64,000 nucleotides of DNA from Patulibacter sp040675535 (GCF_040675535.1 NZ_JBFAPC010000002.1:19501-83500); one strand, 5' to 3'; positions 37,688-46,225 are shown, counted from the stretch's first letter. Made by a program: numbers and translations. The notes: generated by a model from the sequence alone, not told the origin.

Positions 37688-38344
37688 ATGCGGACAGGAC
37701 GGAGGGCGCGTCGACCTCGCCACCGCGCTCTGACGATTGTGATCACTGCAGCCACAGTCGCTGGTGCGGTCGTTCCGGCCGCCGCGCTTGCCGATTTCTC
37801 GGACAACGGGCTGAAGTACTACGCCCTCACCGGCATCGGCGACGGGCTCGCTAAGAACTCGTCGTCGACGACGAAGACGACGAAGACGACCTACTGCCCC
37901 GGCCGTACCTACACGGTCAAGTTCACGCTCAAGAACGATGGCTACAGGGGGGTGACTCGCGGATTCCGGGCGCCGAAGCGCGTCTACGAGAACGTCCGGC
38001 TGTACCTCGGCACGAGGAAGGGCCTGACCATCACGAAGCCGCCTTCCGGCAGCGTCAAGGCCCCGGACACCTGGCTCGACGGCAAGCGGGACAAGGAGGG
38101 CATCCGGTACTGGCGGACGAAGATTTTCAGGTTGGCGGCCGGAGCGACGAGGACCTTCCGGTTCACACTGAAGCTCAATGCCGGCGCCAAGTCCACCAAC
38201 GCCCAGCTGGTCGCGCTCTACGCGTCGGATCAGGTCGAGGACACCCAGCACGGTGGAACGCTCAACCCGGCAATGGTCGAGGGCACCGACGTGAGCGTGT
38301 TGCAGAGCAACGGGTACCTTATCCCGGTCTCGAAGCGATGCTGA
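37688..38344 (+). CDS. hypothetical secreted protein
   Basis: 218 residues. A basic start (MRTGRRARRPRHR) and signal peptide (LTIVITAATVAGAVVPAAALA) precede a beta-rich domain with a Ser/Thr/Lys run and KFTLKNDGYRGVTRGFRAPK, FRLAAGATRTFRFTLKLNA. That pattern resembles immunoglobulin-like DUF11/CARDB-type modules. An ATG at 37661 would give nine extra residues but a poorer signal. The last bases overlap the next gene by 7 bp. Function unknown. Confidence 0.6.
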   Translation: MRTGRRARRPRHRALTIVITAATVAGAVVPAAALADFSDNGLKYYALTGIGDGLAKNSSSTTKTTKTTYCPGRTYTVKFTLKNDGYRGVTRGFRAPKRVYENVRLYLGTRKGLTITKPPSGSVKAPDTWLDGKRDKEGIRYWRTKIFRLAAGATRTFRFTLKLNAGAKSTNAQLVALYASDQVEDTQHGGTLNPAMVEGTDVSVLQSNGYLIPVSKRC

Positions 38345-38802
38345 CGCGCGCGGGCGGGTACAGGCTGGATGCACCTGTCCGGTGGATCGTGCTCTTCGCG
38401 ATCAGTATCGGTCTGGTTTCGTTCGCGCCGACCGCAGTAGCGGCTGGGCCGCAGACCACGAAGTGCGGCATTGGTGGCGAGCCGCTCGTACAGCAGGGGT
38501 TGCGCATCACGCTGGTCGAATGCCCGGCAACGATCAGTGCGACAGAGCCGACGCGGTTCCGCATCAAGCTGACGGCTCGTCGGACCATCAAGAATCTCAA
38601 GGTCTCGATGGTGGCGCACCTCAACGGGAAGCCGACCCGCTACAAGGCGAAGCTTTTCCGCAAGGGACGCTCCAAGACCCTGACCTACTGGCTGGAAGCC
38701 CCGGAACGCTACGCCGAATACGGCGAAGTGCCGATCGAGGTGACCATCAAGGGCCAGCGAGTCAGCGTGCTCCTGCTCTGCAACGCAAAGATTGGGAACT
38801 GA
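38338..38802 (+). CDS. hypothetical small secreted protein
   Basis: 154 residues. The signal peptide WIVLFAISIGLVSFAPTAVAA is followed by a beta-rich domain with FRIKLTARRTIKNLKVSMVA and three cysteines (KCGIGG, VECPA, LLCNAK). The fold looks Ig-like; the mature part resembles the upstream protein in strand pattern. It overlaps the upstream gene by 7 bp and ends just before a hairpin, so the pair is an operon. Family not recognised. Confidence 0.6.
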   Translation: MLTRAGGYRLDAPVRWIVLFAISIGLVSFAPTAVAAGPQTTKCGIGGEPLVQQGLRITLVECPATISATEPTRFRIKLTARRTIKNLKVSMVAHLNGKPTRYKAKLFRKGRSKTLTYWLEAPERYAEYGEVPIEVTIKGQRVSVLLLCNAKIGN

Positions 38803-38808
38803 CTCTGT

Positions 38809-38851
38809 CTGAACAGCGACACGATCTGCCTTGGTGGATCGTGTCGTTCAG
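38809..38851 (+). terminator. hairpin terminator between convergent genes
   Basis: CTGAAC..GACACGATC (38809-38825) pairs with GATCGTGTC..GTTCAG (38837-38851). It lies between the plus-strand secreted-protein operon and the convergent truncated gene, so may end both transcripts. Confidence 0.7.
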
Positions 38852-38871
38852 CCTGAGCGAAACACGGGCGA

Positions 38872-39848
38872 TCAGTAACTCGGTGGCACTTCGGTCTCGC
38901 GTACGGGGACGTACGAGGCGTTGCTGCGGTTGTGGACGTAGTTCGTGAGCATCTGGTCGCGGGGGAGATTGAACGTCTCGGCGGGCGTGGTGACGTCGCT
39001 GGCGGTGAGATCCGCTCCGGTGGTGCGGAGTGGGTAGAGCTTGTTGGCGAAGGTCGGGCCGTTGACGGTCAGGGGCTGGGCGCAGTCGGCGATCGTGAGC
39101 GCCTGGACGTTGCGAGCGGCGGTCGGGGTTTTGCCGGCGGAGGTGTTCTTGGTGTCGCAGGTGATGAGGTTGCGTCCGGCGACGAGCCAGGCGTCGATGC
39201 GGGTGACGCCGGCGCCGATGACGATGTCGCAGTCGGCGAGCAGGATGATCCGCGGGATCTGGGTGAGGTCGGCGTAGGTGTCGGTGACGGAGTCGGGCTG
39301 GCCGGGCACGAAGTCGTACTTGATGTCCTGGTTGATCGCGATCGAGCCTCGGCCGTTGCAGTCGTCGGTGCCCTTGCTGGCGCGAAGGACGATGTCGCGG
39401 CCCTTGAACGAGGCCAAGGCAGAGGTCGGCGAGGCGGCGGCATCGAGTTTGAGGTCGCCGTCGCGGATGCTGACGCGCCGGTGCTTGTCGCCACGTTCGA
39501 CCTTGTCGTCGCTCGGGGCGAGGCGCGAGATGTCAACGGTCGGTCCGACTGCCGTCAGTTGCGTCGTCGGGATGGTCTGCGTGAGCTGGAAGAGCTGCTG
39601 GGTCGGTGCGAGCGGTTCTTCGTGCCCGGGTAGCTGTAGGCGCCGGTGCCGGGGGTGTTGCCGAACGCCAGGCGGGTGTTGCCGTTCTGCGCCGAGGGGA
39701 TCGTGGCGGTGCCGATGGCGAGGCTGCCGGAGGCAAACGCGCCGTACTCGACCCAGGAGCCGTAGAGGTTCGCCGAGCGACCGTTGAACAGGGACGACGG
39801 GTTGGCGCCGACGATGCTCGGGGCGCCAGCGGTCTGGATCTTCTTCGC
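38872..39848 (-). pseudogene. truncated and frameshifted secreted-protein gene
   Basis: Two frames join into one protein: SLAKKIQTAGAPSIVGANP to SYPGTKNR (39860-39625), then LAPTQQLFQLTQTIPTTQL and onward to the end at 38872. One base appears missing near 39622. The preserved part has LYGSWVEYGAFASGSLAIGT and repeated strand patterns such as RIILLADCDIVIGAG, as in extracellular beta-helix or surface proteins. The 5' end is cut by the IS element end at 39849, and no matching 5' part lies beyond the IS. Confidence 0.65.
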
Positions 39849-41200
39849 GAGACTGTCCGTTGTTCTGCGTGTGGGGCCGGCTGTTGTGGATCGTAGTGGT
39901 GGGGTCAGTCGTGGTCGGGGTAGCGGTCGCCGAAGTGGATCTTCAGCGCGAGGCGGGCTGCTGCCCAGCCGTAGGTGCGGCGCCATTTCGTCTCGGCGCG
40001 GGTGATCGCGAGGTAGATCAACTTCGAGGCGGCTTGCTCGTCGGGGAAGTGGCCGCGGGTCTTGATGACCTTGCGGATCTGGCGGTTCAAGGCTTCGATC
40101 GAGTTGGTCGTGTAGACGATTCGGCGGAGCTCGTCGGGCAAAGCGAGGAACGGTGTGATCTGGTCCCAGCGCTCGCGCCAGGACGGGCCGATCATCGGGT
40201 ACTTCTGGCTCCTGCGGCTTCGAATCGCTCGAGTTGCACGAGCGCGTCGTCGGCGTCCAGGGCGGTGTAGATCGGCTTGAGGTCCCGGGCGACGGCCTTG
40301 CGGTCCTTGTCGGGCACGTACCGCAGGCTGTTGCGTATCTGGTGCACGATGCAGGTCTGCGTCCACGCTTTCGGGAACACGGCCTCGATCGCGTCTTGGA
40401 ACCCGGCGAGGCCGTCGCAGCAGGCGATCAGCACGTCGTTCACGCCGCGGCGTTTGAGGTCGGTGAGGACGGAGCCAGAACTTCGCGCCCTCGTTGTCTT
40501 GCCACCACAGCCCGAGCGTCTCGCGGGTGCCATCGGTCGTGACGCCGATGGCGAGGTAGCACGCCCTCGTCGTGACGGACCGGTCCGCGCGCATCTTCAC
40601 GTGGATCGCGTCGAGGTACACGATCGGGTAGACCGGGTCCAGCGGCTGGGCCCGCCAGGCCTGCACGTCGTCGAGGACAGCGTCGGTGACTTGCGAGATC
40701 GTGTCGCGCTTGACGCGGCCGACGCCGTAGATCTCGGCGAGCTGGTGCTCGATCTCGCGCACCGACATGCCGCCGGCGTACATGCCGACGATCTGCTCGT
40801 CCAGGCCACCGACGCGGGTCTGGCGCTTGCGCACGATCTCCGGGTCGAAATCGCCCGCTCTGTCGCGTGGCGTGCGGACCCGCGTGTCGCCCAGCGGCGT
40901 GGCAACGGTCTTCTCGACGTGTCCGTTTCGGTGGTTCGGGCCGCCGAGGCCGTCCGGCGGCGCCTGGCCCTTGGGGTAGCCGAGGTGCGCGTTCATCTCG
41001 CCCTCCAGCGCGGCCGACAGCAGTCGTCCGGCGAGCTGCTGCAGCAGGCCGCCCTGGCCGGTGACGTCGCCGGGCGCCGGCCGCGTCGCCGGGGCCGTCG
41101 TTCCCGCTCGCCCTACGGGCTCGCGCGCTCGACGGCCCCGGCGACGCTACAAGCGCCACTGGTCGTCCCGACCCCTACACACAGTTCCCCGGACAGACCC
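39849..41200. mobile_element. IS256-family insertion sequence, about 1.35 kb
   Basis: The ends are imperfect inverted repeats: left GAGACTGTCCGTTGTTCTGC and, on the other strand, right GGGTCTGTCCGGGGAACTGT, both continuing as GTGT(G/A)GGG. Between them is a minus-strand Mutator/IS256-type transposase. The flanking 8 bp (TTCTTCGC and TGCACGCC) differ, so no target duplication remains. Confidence 0.8.
39905..40996 (-). pseudogene. IS256/Mutator-family transposase with two frameshifts
   Basis: The N-terminal part (EMNAHLGYPKGQAPPDGLGG, then SVREIEHQLAEIYGV and PIVYLDAIHVKMR) carries the first catalytic Asp. The middle is in another frame: NDVLIACCDGLAGFQDAIEA, CIVHQIRNSLRYV. The end returns to the first frame with IVYTTNSIEALNRQIRK. 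The frame breaks are near 40482 and 40212, one base each. The coding region probably begins somewhat upstream of 40996 (LLSAALEGEMNAHL). The broken frame implies an inactive copy unless the breaks are sequence errors. Confidence 0.85.
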
Positions 41201-41224
41201 TGCACGCCGACGATCCGCCGCCGG

Positions 41225-41487
41225 CTAGGCGTCGTCGACCTGCTCCATCGCCTCTGCCACCGAGTCCTCTCCGAGGTTCACCCGGAGGATCGCGACGAGT
41301 TCTCGTGCCTCGCCCTCGGTGAGATTGATCCACGTGGTCCGCTCCTCCTCCGGCCACCCCTCCGGTGCTTTGAGGTCGAGGACCGAAAGGTCGATGCCGC
41401 CACCCGGGCGACGCAGGTCCTCGATCTCGATCAGTGTGTGGCGTCATCGCCGCCAGCCCACAGCTTCCAACGCTTCCGCACGGCCAT
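41225..41487 (-). pseudogene. small hypothetical gene with a frameshift
   Basis: From an ATG at 41487 the frame MAVRKRWKLWAGGDDATH stops at once. One base away the frame continues LIEIEDLRRPGGGIDLSVLD and ends LGEDSVAEAMEQVDDA. The break falls in a CACACAC run. The two halves together would make about 87 residues. No family recognised. Confidence 0.5.
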
Positions 41488-41497
41488 AGATCAGATT

Positions 41498-41842
41498 CTA
41501 GGCCGACGCTCCGACCTCATCACTGCCCGCGCCCACTTCCACCATCGCGGTGCATGCCTGACTGACCACTTCCGCCGCGCAGCGCACCGCGGCCCGACTG
41601 GCGAAGAGCAGATCGCCTTGCCGGATCAAGCCGAACTCCTCCAGGCGCGTGATCGCGTCGCGGACATCCAACACGCTCCAGGGTGCCGGTGGCCCACGTT
41701 CGCGAATCGCCTCCAGCGGCGTGAGCGGCGCAGGACGACACTCCAGAAGAAGAAGCAGCAGCAGCGCAGCCTCGGCTGCGGTTCCAGACAGGCGGGAAGT
41801 CATGGCTGGCGACGGTCGGGCTGTGCGCCCCGTGGCGCCCAT
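41498..41842 (-). CDS. hypothetical protein with winged-helix-like C-terminus
   Basis: 114 residues (101 from an internal ATG at 41803). The segment LTPLEAIRERGPPAPWSVLD..DAITRLEEFGLI looks like a winged helix-turn-helix with a short wing (RQGDLLFASRAAVR). The N-terminal third has an unusual run of leucines (AALLLLLLLEC). It lies next to and divergent from the antitoxin-toxin pair, where it could act as regulator, but this is only positional. Confidence 0.5.
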   Translation of the reverse strand: MGATGRTARPSPAMTSRLSGTAAEAALLLLLLLECRPAPLTPLEAIRERGPPAPWSVLDVRDAITRLEEFGLIRQGDLLFASRAAVRCAAEVVSQACTAMVEVGAGSDEVGASA

Positions 41843-41867
41843 TTACTACCACAGCACACTAGCAACA

Positions 41868-41896
41868 TTCACAAAGCTGAATCACCATGGTACAAT
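41868..41896 (+). promoter_or_regulatory. promoter of the antitoxin-zeta toxin operon
   Basis: TTCACA (41868-41873), a 17-nt spacer and TACAAT (41891-41896) make a near-consensus promoter. The antitoxin ATG at 41905 is 8 nt after the -10 box, so the mRNA would begin at or next to the start codon. The surrounding sequence is markedly AT-rich for this window. Confidence 0.8.
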
Positions 41897-41904
41897 ACCT
41901 ATAT

Positions 41905-42180
41905 ATGGCGGCGAATCATGAAACAACATCCCGCATCGAGCTTGACAACGAGACGGCCTTCGAAGTGGCGTGGGGCATGGTCAGTGATCGCATCTCCGCG
42001 GCTGCCGCAGAGCTGTATCAACACGCAGAGGGCACCCCAGAGGCGCGGGAGCAGCACGCGCGCATCCACCGGCTGATCGACATCCGTGACAGCCTGAGCC
42101 CCGACCGTCGCGACGCACTCGATGTCGTGATGGCGCTCGTGCCGGCACTGAGCGAGCCGACGGAGCCAGCGCGGGCGTGA
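41905..42180 (+). CDS. probable antitoxin partner of zeta toxin
   Basis: 91 residues, predicted to be all helical (IELDNETAFEVAWGMVSDRI, AREQHARIHRLIDIRDSLSP). The size, helical nature, 4-bp overlap with the toxin gene and promoter position all fit an epsilon-like antitoxin that would cover the kinase active site. I cannot match it to a named antitoxin family. The start at 41905 is chosen over an ATG at 41887, which lies upstream of the -10 box. Confidence 0.65.
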   Translation: MAANHETTSRIELDNETAFEVAWGMVSDRISAAAAELYQHAEGTPEAREQHARIHRLIDIRDSLSPDRRDALDVVMALVPALSEPTEPARA

Positions 42181-43055
42181 CCGACGGCGAGCACGCCGCA
42201 CACGACCGCTACGTTCTCGGGGAGACCGAACGACGTGCGGTCTTCGTGCGCGGCATCGTTCCCCACGAGCTGGAACGAGCCCAGCGCGTACCGCGCCCGC
42301 GCGTCGTCTACATCGGTGGCCAGCCTGGCGCAGGCAAGTCGGCCCTACAAGACCGACTCCGCGACCAGCTCGAAGCAACCGACGGCCGCCACTCGGTCCT
42401 GGAGATCAACAACGATCGGTTCCGGCTCTACCACCCGCGCTACCGAGAGCTGCAACGCATCGACGACCAGCGCGCCTCGGTTCTGACGAACCCCGACGCC
42501 AACGCCTGGGTCGACCTGGCGATCGACGCCTCCCGCACCATCCGCTCGCACGTCTTCCTCGAGAGCAGCCTCCGCCGCACCGACGAGATCCTGAAGACCA
42601 CCCGCGGCTACCGCGACGCCGGCTTCGGCGCCGAGCTGCACCTGGTCGTCACCCACCCGCTGATCAGCCGGATCTCAGTCGCCGAGCGCTATCTCGGCCA
42701 GATCGACACCGGCCAACCCGGACGGTACGTCGTCACCGACACTCAGCAGGAAGCGATCGACCTCCTTCCCCGATCTCTGCGCGCCCTCGCGGACTCAGGG
42801 CTCTTCAGCATGATCGGCCTCCATCAACGCAGCGGCGTCGACATCCTCACCGGCACGCCCGGGCCATGGCTGACGCCGGACGCGATCGTCGATGCCTACC
42901 GCGCCGCCGTGGCGGAGCAGGCGGCAGCACTCGAGCGCACGAAGCTGCTGCGCCGCGTCGAGGTCGCCTTGGCACAGGCCGAGCACTACGGCCGACGCGA
43001 GTGCGCCGTGGACCTTCGGCGGCTGCGAGGCGACGTCGAGGGCATCGACCGGTAG
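42177..43055 (+). CDS. zeta toxin family kinase
   Basis: 292 residues. Walker A GGQPGAGKSAL is at about residues 47-57, followed by the conserved INNDRFRLYHPRY (catalytic Asp-x-x-Arg region), VFLESSLRRT and VAERYLGQID. Zeta toxins phosphorylate UDP-N-acetylglucosamine and block peptidoglycan synthesis when not held by the antitoxin. The C-terminal 60 residues form a helical extension (AYRAAVAEQAAALERTKLLR). GTG start overlapping the antitoxin stop. A stability or defence role for the surrounding island is inferred. Confidence 0.88.
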   Translation: MTDGEHAAHDRYVLGETERRAVFVRGIVPHELERAQRVPRPRVVYIGGQPGAGKSALQDRLRDQLEATDGRHSVLEINNDRFRLYHPRYRELQRIDDQRASVLTNPDANAWVDLAIDASRTIRSHVFLESSLRRTDEILKTTRGYRDAGFGAELHLVVTHPLISRISVAERYLGQIDTGQPGRYVVTDTQQEAIDLLPRSLRALADSGLFSMIGLHQRSGVDILTGTPGPWLTPDAIVDAYRAAVAEQAAALERTKLLRRVEVALAQAEHYGRRECAVDLRRLRGDVEGIDR

Positions 43056-43087
43056 CACGACCGCTTGCGTGTCGTTGCGTCGTGGCG

Positions 43088-43426
43088 TTATCGGATGAGT
43101 CGATACCGATGATGCACGTCACGCCGGAGCTTCGGCGATTCGCCCGTCGCGTGGCGCCGGAGCGCGGTCGTGATCGTCGAGGCGGGAAGTGGATGCCCGA
43201 CCTGCTGCTCGAGGATGTGACGTACTTCGGAGGGGCACAACGCTCGTCGGTGCTCGCCGAGCACGCGAAGCACAGCATCGGCGGCCCAGCCGGGGCGGAG
43301 CGGGGTCGCGCCCGGCCTCTCCAGCGAGTCGGCCGGTTCGCCGGCGAGCAGCTTCGCGCGGTGCCCGTTCAGCGTCCTCCACGCCTCCGTCGTCGCGGGG
43401 GTTGAAAGGGCACCGACGAGCCCCAC
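43088..43426 (-). CDS. hypothetical winged-helix-like protein
   Basis: 112 residues. Residues 48-112 (AADAVLRVLGEHRRALCPSE, VRHILEQQVGHPLPASTITT, ALRRHATGESPKL) look like a winged helix DNA-binding domain ending at the stop. The N-terminal part has no clear structure and the start is uncertain (a GTG at 43426 follows GGAG too closely). It converges on the zeta toxin gene. Family not recognised. Confidence 0.45.
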   Translation of the reverse strand: MGLVGALSTPATTEAWRTLNGHRAKLLAGEPADSLERPGATPLRPGWAADAVLRVLGEHRRALCPSEVRHILEQQVGHPLPASTITTALRRHATGESPKLRRDVHHRYRLIR

Positions 43427-43433
43427 CTCCGAG

Positions 43434-43459
43434 CACCGGCCCCCGCAAGGGTGCCGGTG
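43434..43459 (-). terminator. hairpin downstream of the receiver gene
   Basis: CACCGGC (43434-43440) pairs with GCCGGTG (43453-43459). It lies 52 bp after the minus-strand receiver gene. A GTCGTTCT sequence flanks it on the plus strand. Confidence 0.5.
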
Positions 43460-43510
43460 TCGTTCTCGGGAGAGTCGGTCGCCGGGACGGCCGGGCCCCG
43501 GCGACGAGGA

Positions 43511-43909
43511 TCAGGCCGGGAGCGCCCGGCGCCGGGACGGCGGTCCGGTTCCGTGGAGCTCGTGGTCGATCTCCTCCATCGCGTGCTCCAGGCGGAGCAT
43601 CGTCGCGACGACGTCGCGCGCGCCGGACCGGATGGCCGCGATCACGTTGACGTCCTCACCCGCCCGGGTGCAGGCGATGACCCGCGCGTCGGGGTCGACC
43701 TCCATGATCCGCCGCATCGCCGCGACCCCGGCGAGGTCCTCCATCGCGACGTCGATCGCGCAGACGTCGGGTCGCAGCACGCGGTAGTGCGCCACCGCGT
43801 CCGCCGGTCCCGACGCCTCGCCGACAACGTCGTGTCCGGCCCGTCGCAAGCGGTCGGTCACCACCTTGCGGGCGTCCAGCATGTCCTCAACCACGAGTAC
43901 CCTGGCCAA
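43511..43909 (-). CDS. stand-alone response-regulator receiver domain protein
   Basis: About 132 residues from a TTG at 43909 preceded by AGAGGA; the frame is open further upstream to 44014. It is a single CheY-like domain: VLVVEDMLDARK holds the acidic pair, CAIDVAMEDL the phospho-acceptor Asp, and VIACTRAGED the switch Thr. The usual Lys before the last loop is absent (GARDVVATM). There is no output domain and no histidine kinase nearby. It may bind a partner rather than act as a phospho-switch. Confidence 0.8.
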   Translation of the reverse strand: MARVLVVEDMLDARKVVTDRLRRAGHDVVGEASGPADAVAHYRVLRPDVCAIDVAMEDLAGVAAMRRIMEVDPDARVIACTRAGEDVNVIAAIRSGARDVVATMLRLEHAMEEIDHELHGTGPPSRRRALPA

Positions 43910-44080
43910 CGAACCACGTCCTCTCGTCTCGTCCGTGAGTGCACGGCTCGCGCCGCACGACGACACCATCCGTGGCGTCGTCGTCCGGGGGATCGGCGGG
44001 ACGCGGGCGAACACCCACGTGGATAGAACGGGCGTCTAGCCGCCGGCCCTGGCGCGTCGACGTTCGTCGGGGACGCCGGA

Positions 44081-46225
44081 TCAGGGTCGGACGGTCAGCG
44101 TCTGCCGGATGGTCTGCGCGCTGCCCGCCGCCGGAGCGAAGCGCAGGACGAGCGTGACGCGCCGGCGGGACCTGCGCTTCAGGAGCCGGCGGCCGGCGGC
44201 CGTGGTGCGGATCGTGAAGCGCGCGCGCCCCGCGCCGGTCGCGCGGGTGGTGCCGGTGGCGACGGTCCGGCCGCCGGAGGTCACCGTCACGGTCAGCCGG
44301 CCGGCGCCCGGGGCACCGAACGCGAGGCCGGTGAGGCCGCGCCGCAGCCGGGCGACGCCGTGGTTGCGCAGGCGTGTCGCGATCGTGGACCGCGTGGTGC
44401 GCAGCGGGGCCAGCACGGTCGTGGCGGACAGCGTCGTCGCCTTCGGAACGGTGGTGCCCGTCGTGCTCGTGGACCCCGTCGTCGCGGTGGTGGAGGGGAC
44501 CGGCGGCTTCGTGCCGGTCGCGGTCGGGGTGGGAGTCGCCGCTGCCGTCGTCGTCGTGGTCGCGCCGGTCGTCGTCGTGGTGCCGGGGTCGGTGGCGGGC
44601 GTGTCCGGGCCGACGGCGACCGCGTACTGCGCGCGGTCGGCGAGGAAGGTCCAGTCGCCCGTCGTCGAGCTCCAGCCCTTGCCGACGTCGACCCGCGTGT
44701 CGGTGTTCGCCACGACGGCCGTGACCCGCGAGAAGCCGGTCAGCCCCGTGAGCAGCACGGTGCCGGTGCCGCCCGCGGGCAGGTCCGTCCGCTGGACCGT
44801 CGTGGTCCCGGTCAGGGCGTCCCCGGTGCGGCCGACGAGGGCGATCGACGACGCCACGCCGACGGGCGCCGTGACCGTCAGGCGCGCGGAGCCCGTGCCG
44901 TTCTGCGGGACGGCGTAGAGGCGGTAGGCGAGGTGGTCCAGGGGCGTGGTGGCGCCCGTGGCCGGGAGGGCGCTGCGGGTGACGTCCGGCACGCCGTAGG
45001 TCTCGAACAGGGGCTGGTCGTGGAACCCGGAGCCCGCGGTGCGCCACTCGGCGGTCGCCGCCGCGAACGCGCCGAACTGCTTCGAGACGGACGACGAGAG
45101 CGGCGCGAGCCGGGAGTCCAGCGCGTCGACCGCGTAGTCCTCCGGCGTCGCGGTCTCCATCGCGTTCCACGCCTGGCGGATCCCGTCCGCGCCGAGCGTG
45201 GTGCGGTCCGCCAGCCAGTGCACGAAGAGGCTGCTCCCGTAGACCTTGTTCGCCTGTGAGATCTCCGTCTGGGTCGCGCCGGAGGCGGGCGGCGTGAAGA
45301 ACGTCGTGATCGGGTAGTCCGGAATCGTCGCCCAGCGCGGCAGGTAGTTGATCCAGTCGTTCCCGTCCGGGTAGACCTGGTCCTCCATCCACGTCGCCGT
45401 CGCCTCGCCGATCCAGGTGTCGAAGGAGACGTCGGTCGCGAACTGCAGGACGTGGTTGTACTCGTGGGCGGCGGTGACCTGGAGCGGGACCAGGTAGTCG
45501 TCGTAGCTCGGGAACTCCGCCGGCGAGTAGTCGTTGTCCATCGCCATGTAGGCGGAGAAGTGGACCGAGTTCGCCGGCGAGGCCGTCTCCGGCGCGGCGT
45601 ATCCGAAGACGCCGTCGTCGCCGATGTCGCCGATGTAGACGTCGAACTGGCCCGAGGCCCCGACGCCGCCGACGGCACCGGTGCTCCCGTCGCTGACCGG
45701 TGCGCGCCACTGGAGGTCCGTGTTCTCCTTCGTGGCGACCGTCTCGAACTCGCGCAGCATCGCGTCGACGTAGTCCGGGACGCCGTTGCCACCCGGGACG
45801 GCGACCCCCGCCGCGTTCTTGGCGTCGGCGAGGCTCGGCGCGTCGGGTCCCGTCGTCACCCAGTGGATGCAGAAGCGGGTGCTGCAGGTCAGCTCCTCGG
45901 TCCGGCCGGCGTAGCTCAGGAACTCGTCGCCGCCGGTGGAGCTCGGCCGGGCCAGCAGCCCGTTCGCCTTCGCGGTGTCCTGCGGCCCGAGCTCCGACCT
46001 CGTGGCGGCGAGGTCGCGCAGAGCGATCGTCAGGTCGCCGCCCGCGGGGTCGCCGGTCGTCGCCTGTTCGACCCGCCGCAGCGCGTCGCGTGCGGCGGCG
46101 TGGGTCCGCTCGACCGCCGCGCCGGCCGGTGCGGCGGCCCCGGCGAGGCCGATCGCAAGGGCCCCCAGCACGCCGCCGGTGACGGCGATCGCGCGGGGCC
46201 GCCGTGGTCCTCGCCCGAATCGCAT
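44081..46225 (-). CDS. secreted zinc metalloprotease of MXAN_6640-like type
   Basis: 714 residues. Signal peptide (IAVTGGVLGALAIGLAGAAA) and a propeptide-like region. The catalytic site is HEYNH in TAAHEYNHVLQFATD, with a following Glu in WIGEATATWMED, as in gluzincin-like peptidases. C-terminally there is a beta domain, a Thr/Pro-rich linker of about 70 residues and a basic beta domain (RRGLTGLAFGAPGAGRLTVT). The organisation suggests release or attachment outside the cell. TACGAT (46237-46232) is 6 nt before the ATG. Confidence 0.8.
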   Translation of the reverse strand: MRFGRGPRRPRAIAVTGGVLGALAIGLAGAAAPAGAAVERTHAAARDALRRVEQATTGDPAGGDLTIALRDLAATRSELGPQDTAKANGLLARPSSTGGDEFLSYAGRTEELTCSTRFCIHWVTTGPDAPSLADAKNAAGVAVPGGNGVPDYVDAMLREFETVATKENTDLQWRAPVSDGSTGAVGGVGASGQFDVYIGDIGDDGVFGYAAPETASPANSVHFSAYMAMDNDYSPAEFPSYDDYLVPLQVTAAHEYNHVLQFATDVSFDTWIGEATATWMEDQVYPDGNDWINYLPRWATIPDYPITTFFTPPASGATQTEISQANKVYGSSLFVHWLADRTTLGADGIRQAWNAMETATPEDYAVDALDSRLAPLSSSVSKQFGAFAAATAEWRTAGSGFHDQPLFETYGVPDVTRSALPATGATTPLDHLAYRLYAVPQNGTGSARLTVTAPVGVASSIALVGRTGDALTGTTTVQRTDLPAGGTGTVLLTGLTGFSRVTAVVANTDTRVDVGKGWSSTTGDWTFLADRAQYAVAVGPDTPATDPGTTTTTGATTTTTAAATPTPTATGTKPPVPSTTATTGSTSTTGTTVPKATTLSATTVLAPLRTTRSTIATRLRNHGVARLRRGLTGLAFGAPGAGRLTVTVTSGGRTVATGTTRATGAGRARFTIRTTAAGRRLLKRRSRRRVTLVLRFAPAAGSAQTIRQTLTVRP

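Noticed and set aside
27569..44000. Second attachment site (copy of tmRNA 3' end) marking the far side of the island
   Set aside because: No matching sequence was found by eye in this span; it may be outside the window or lost.
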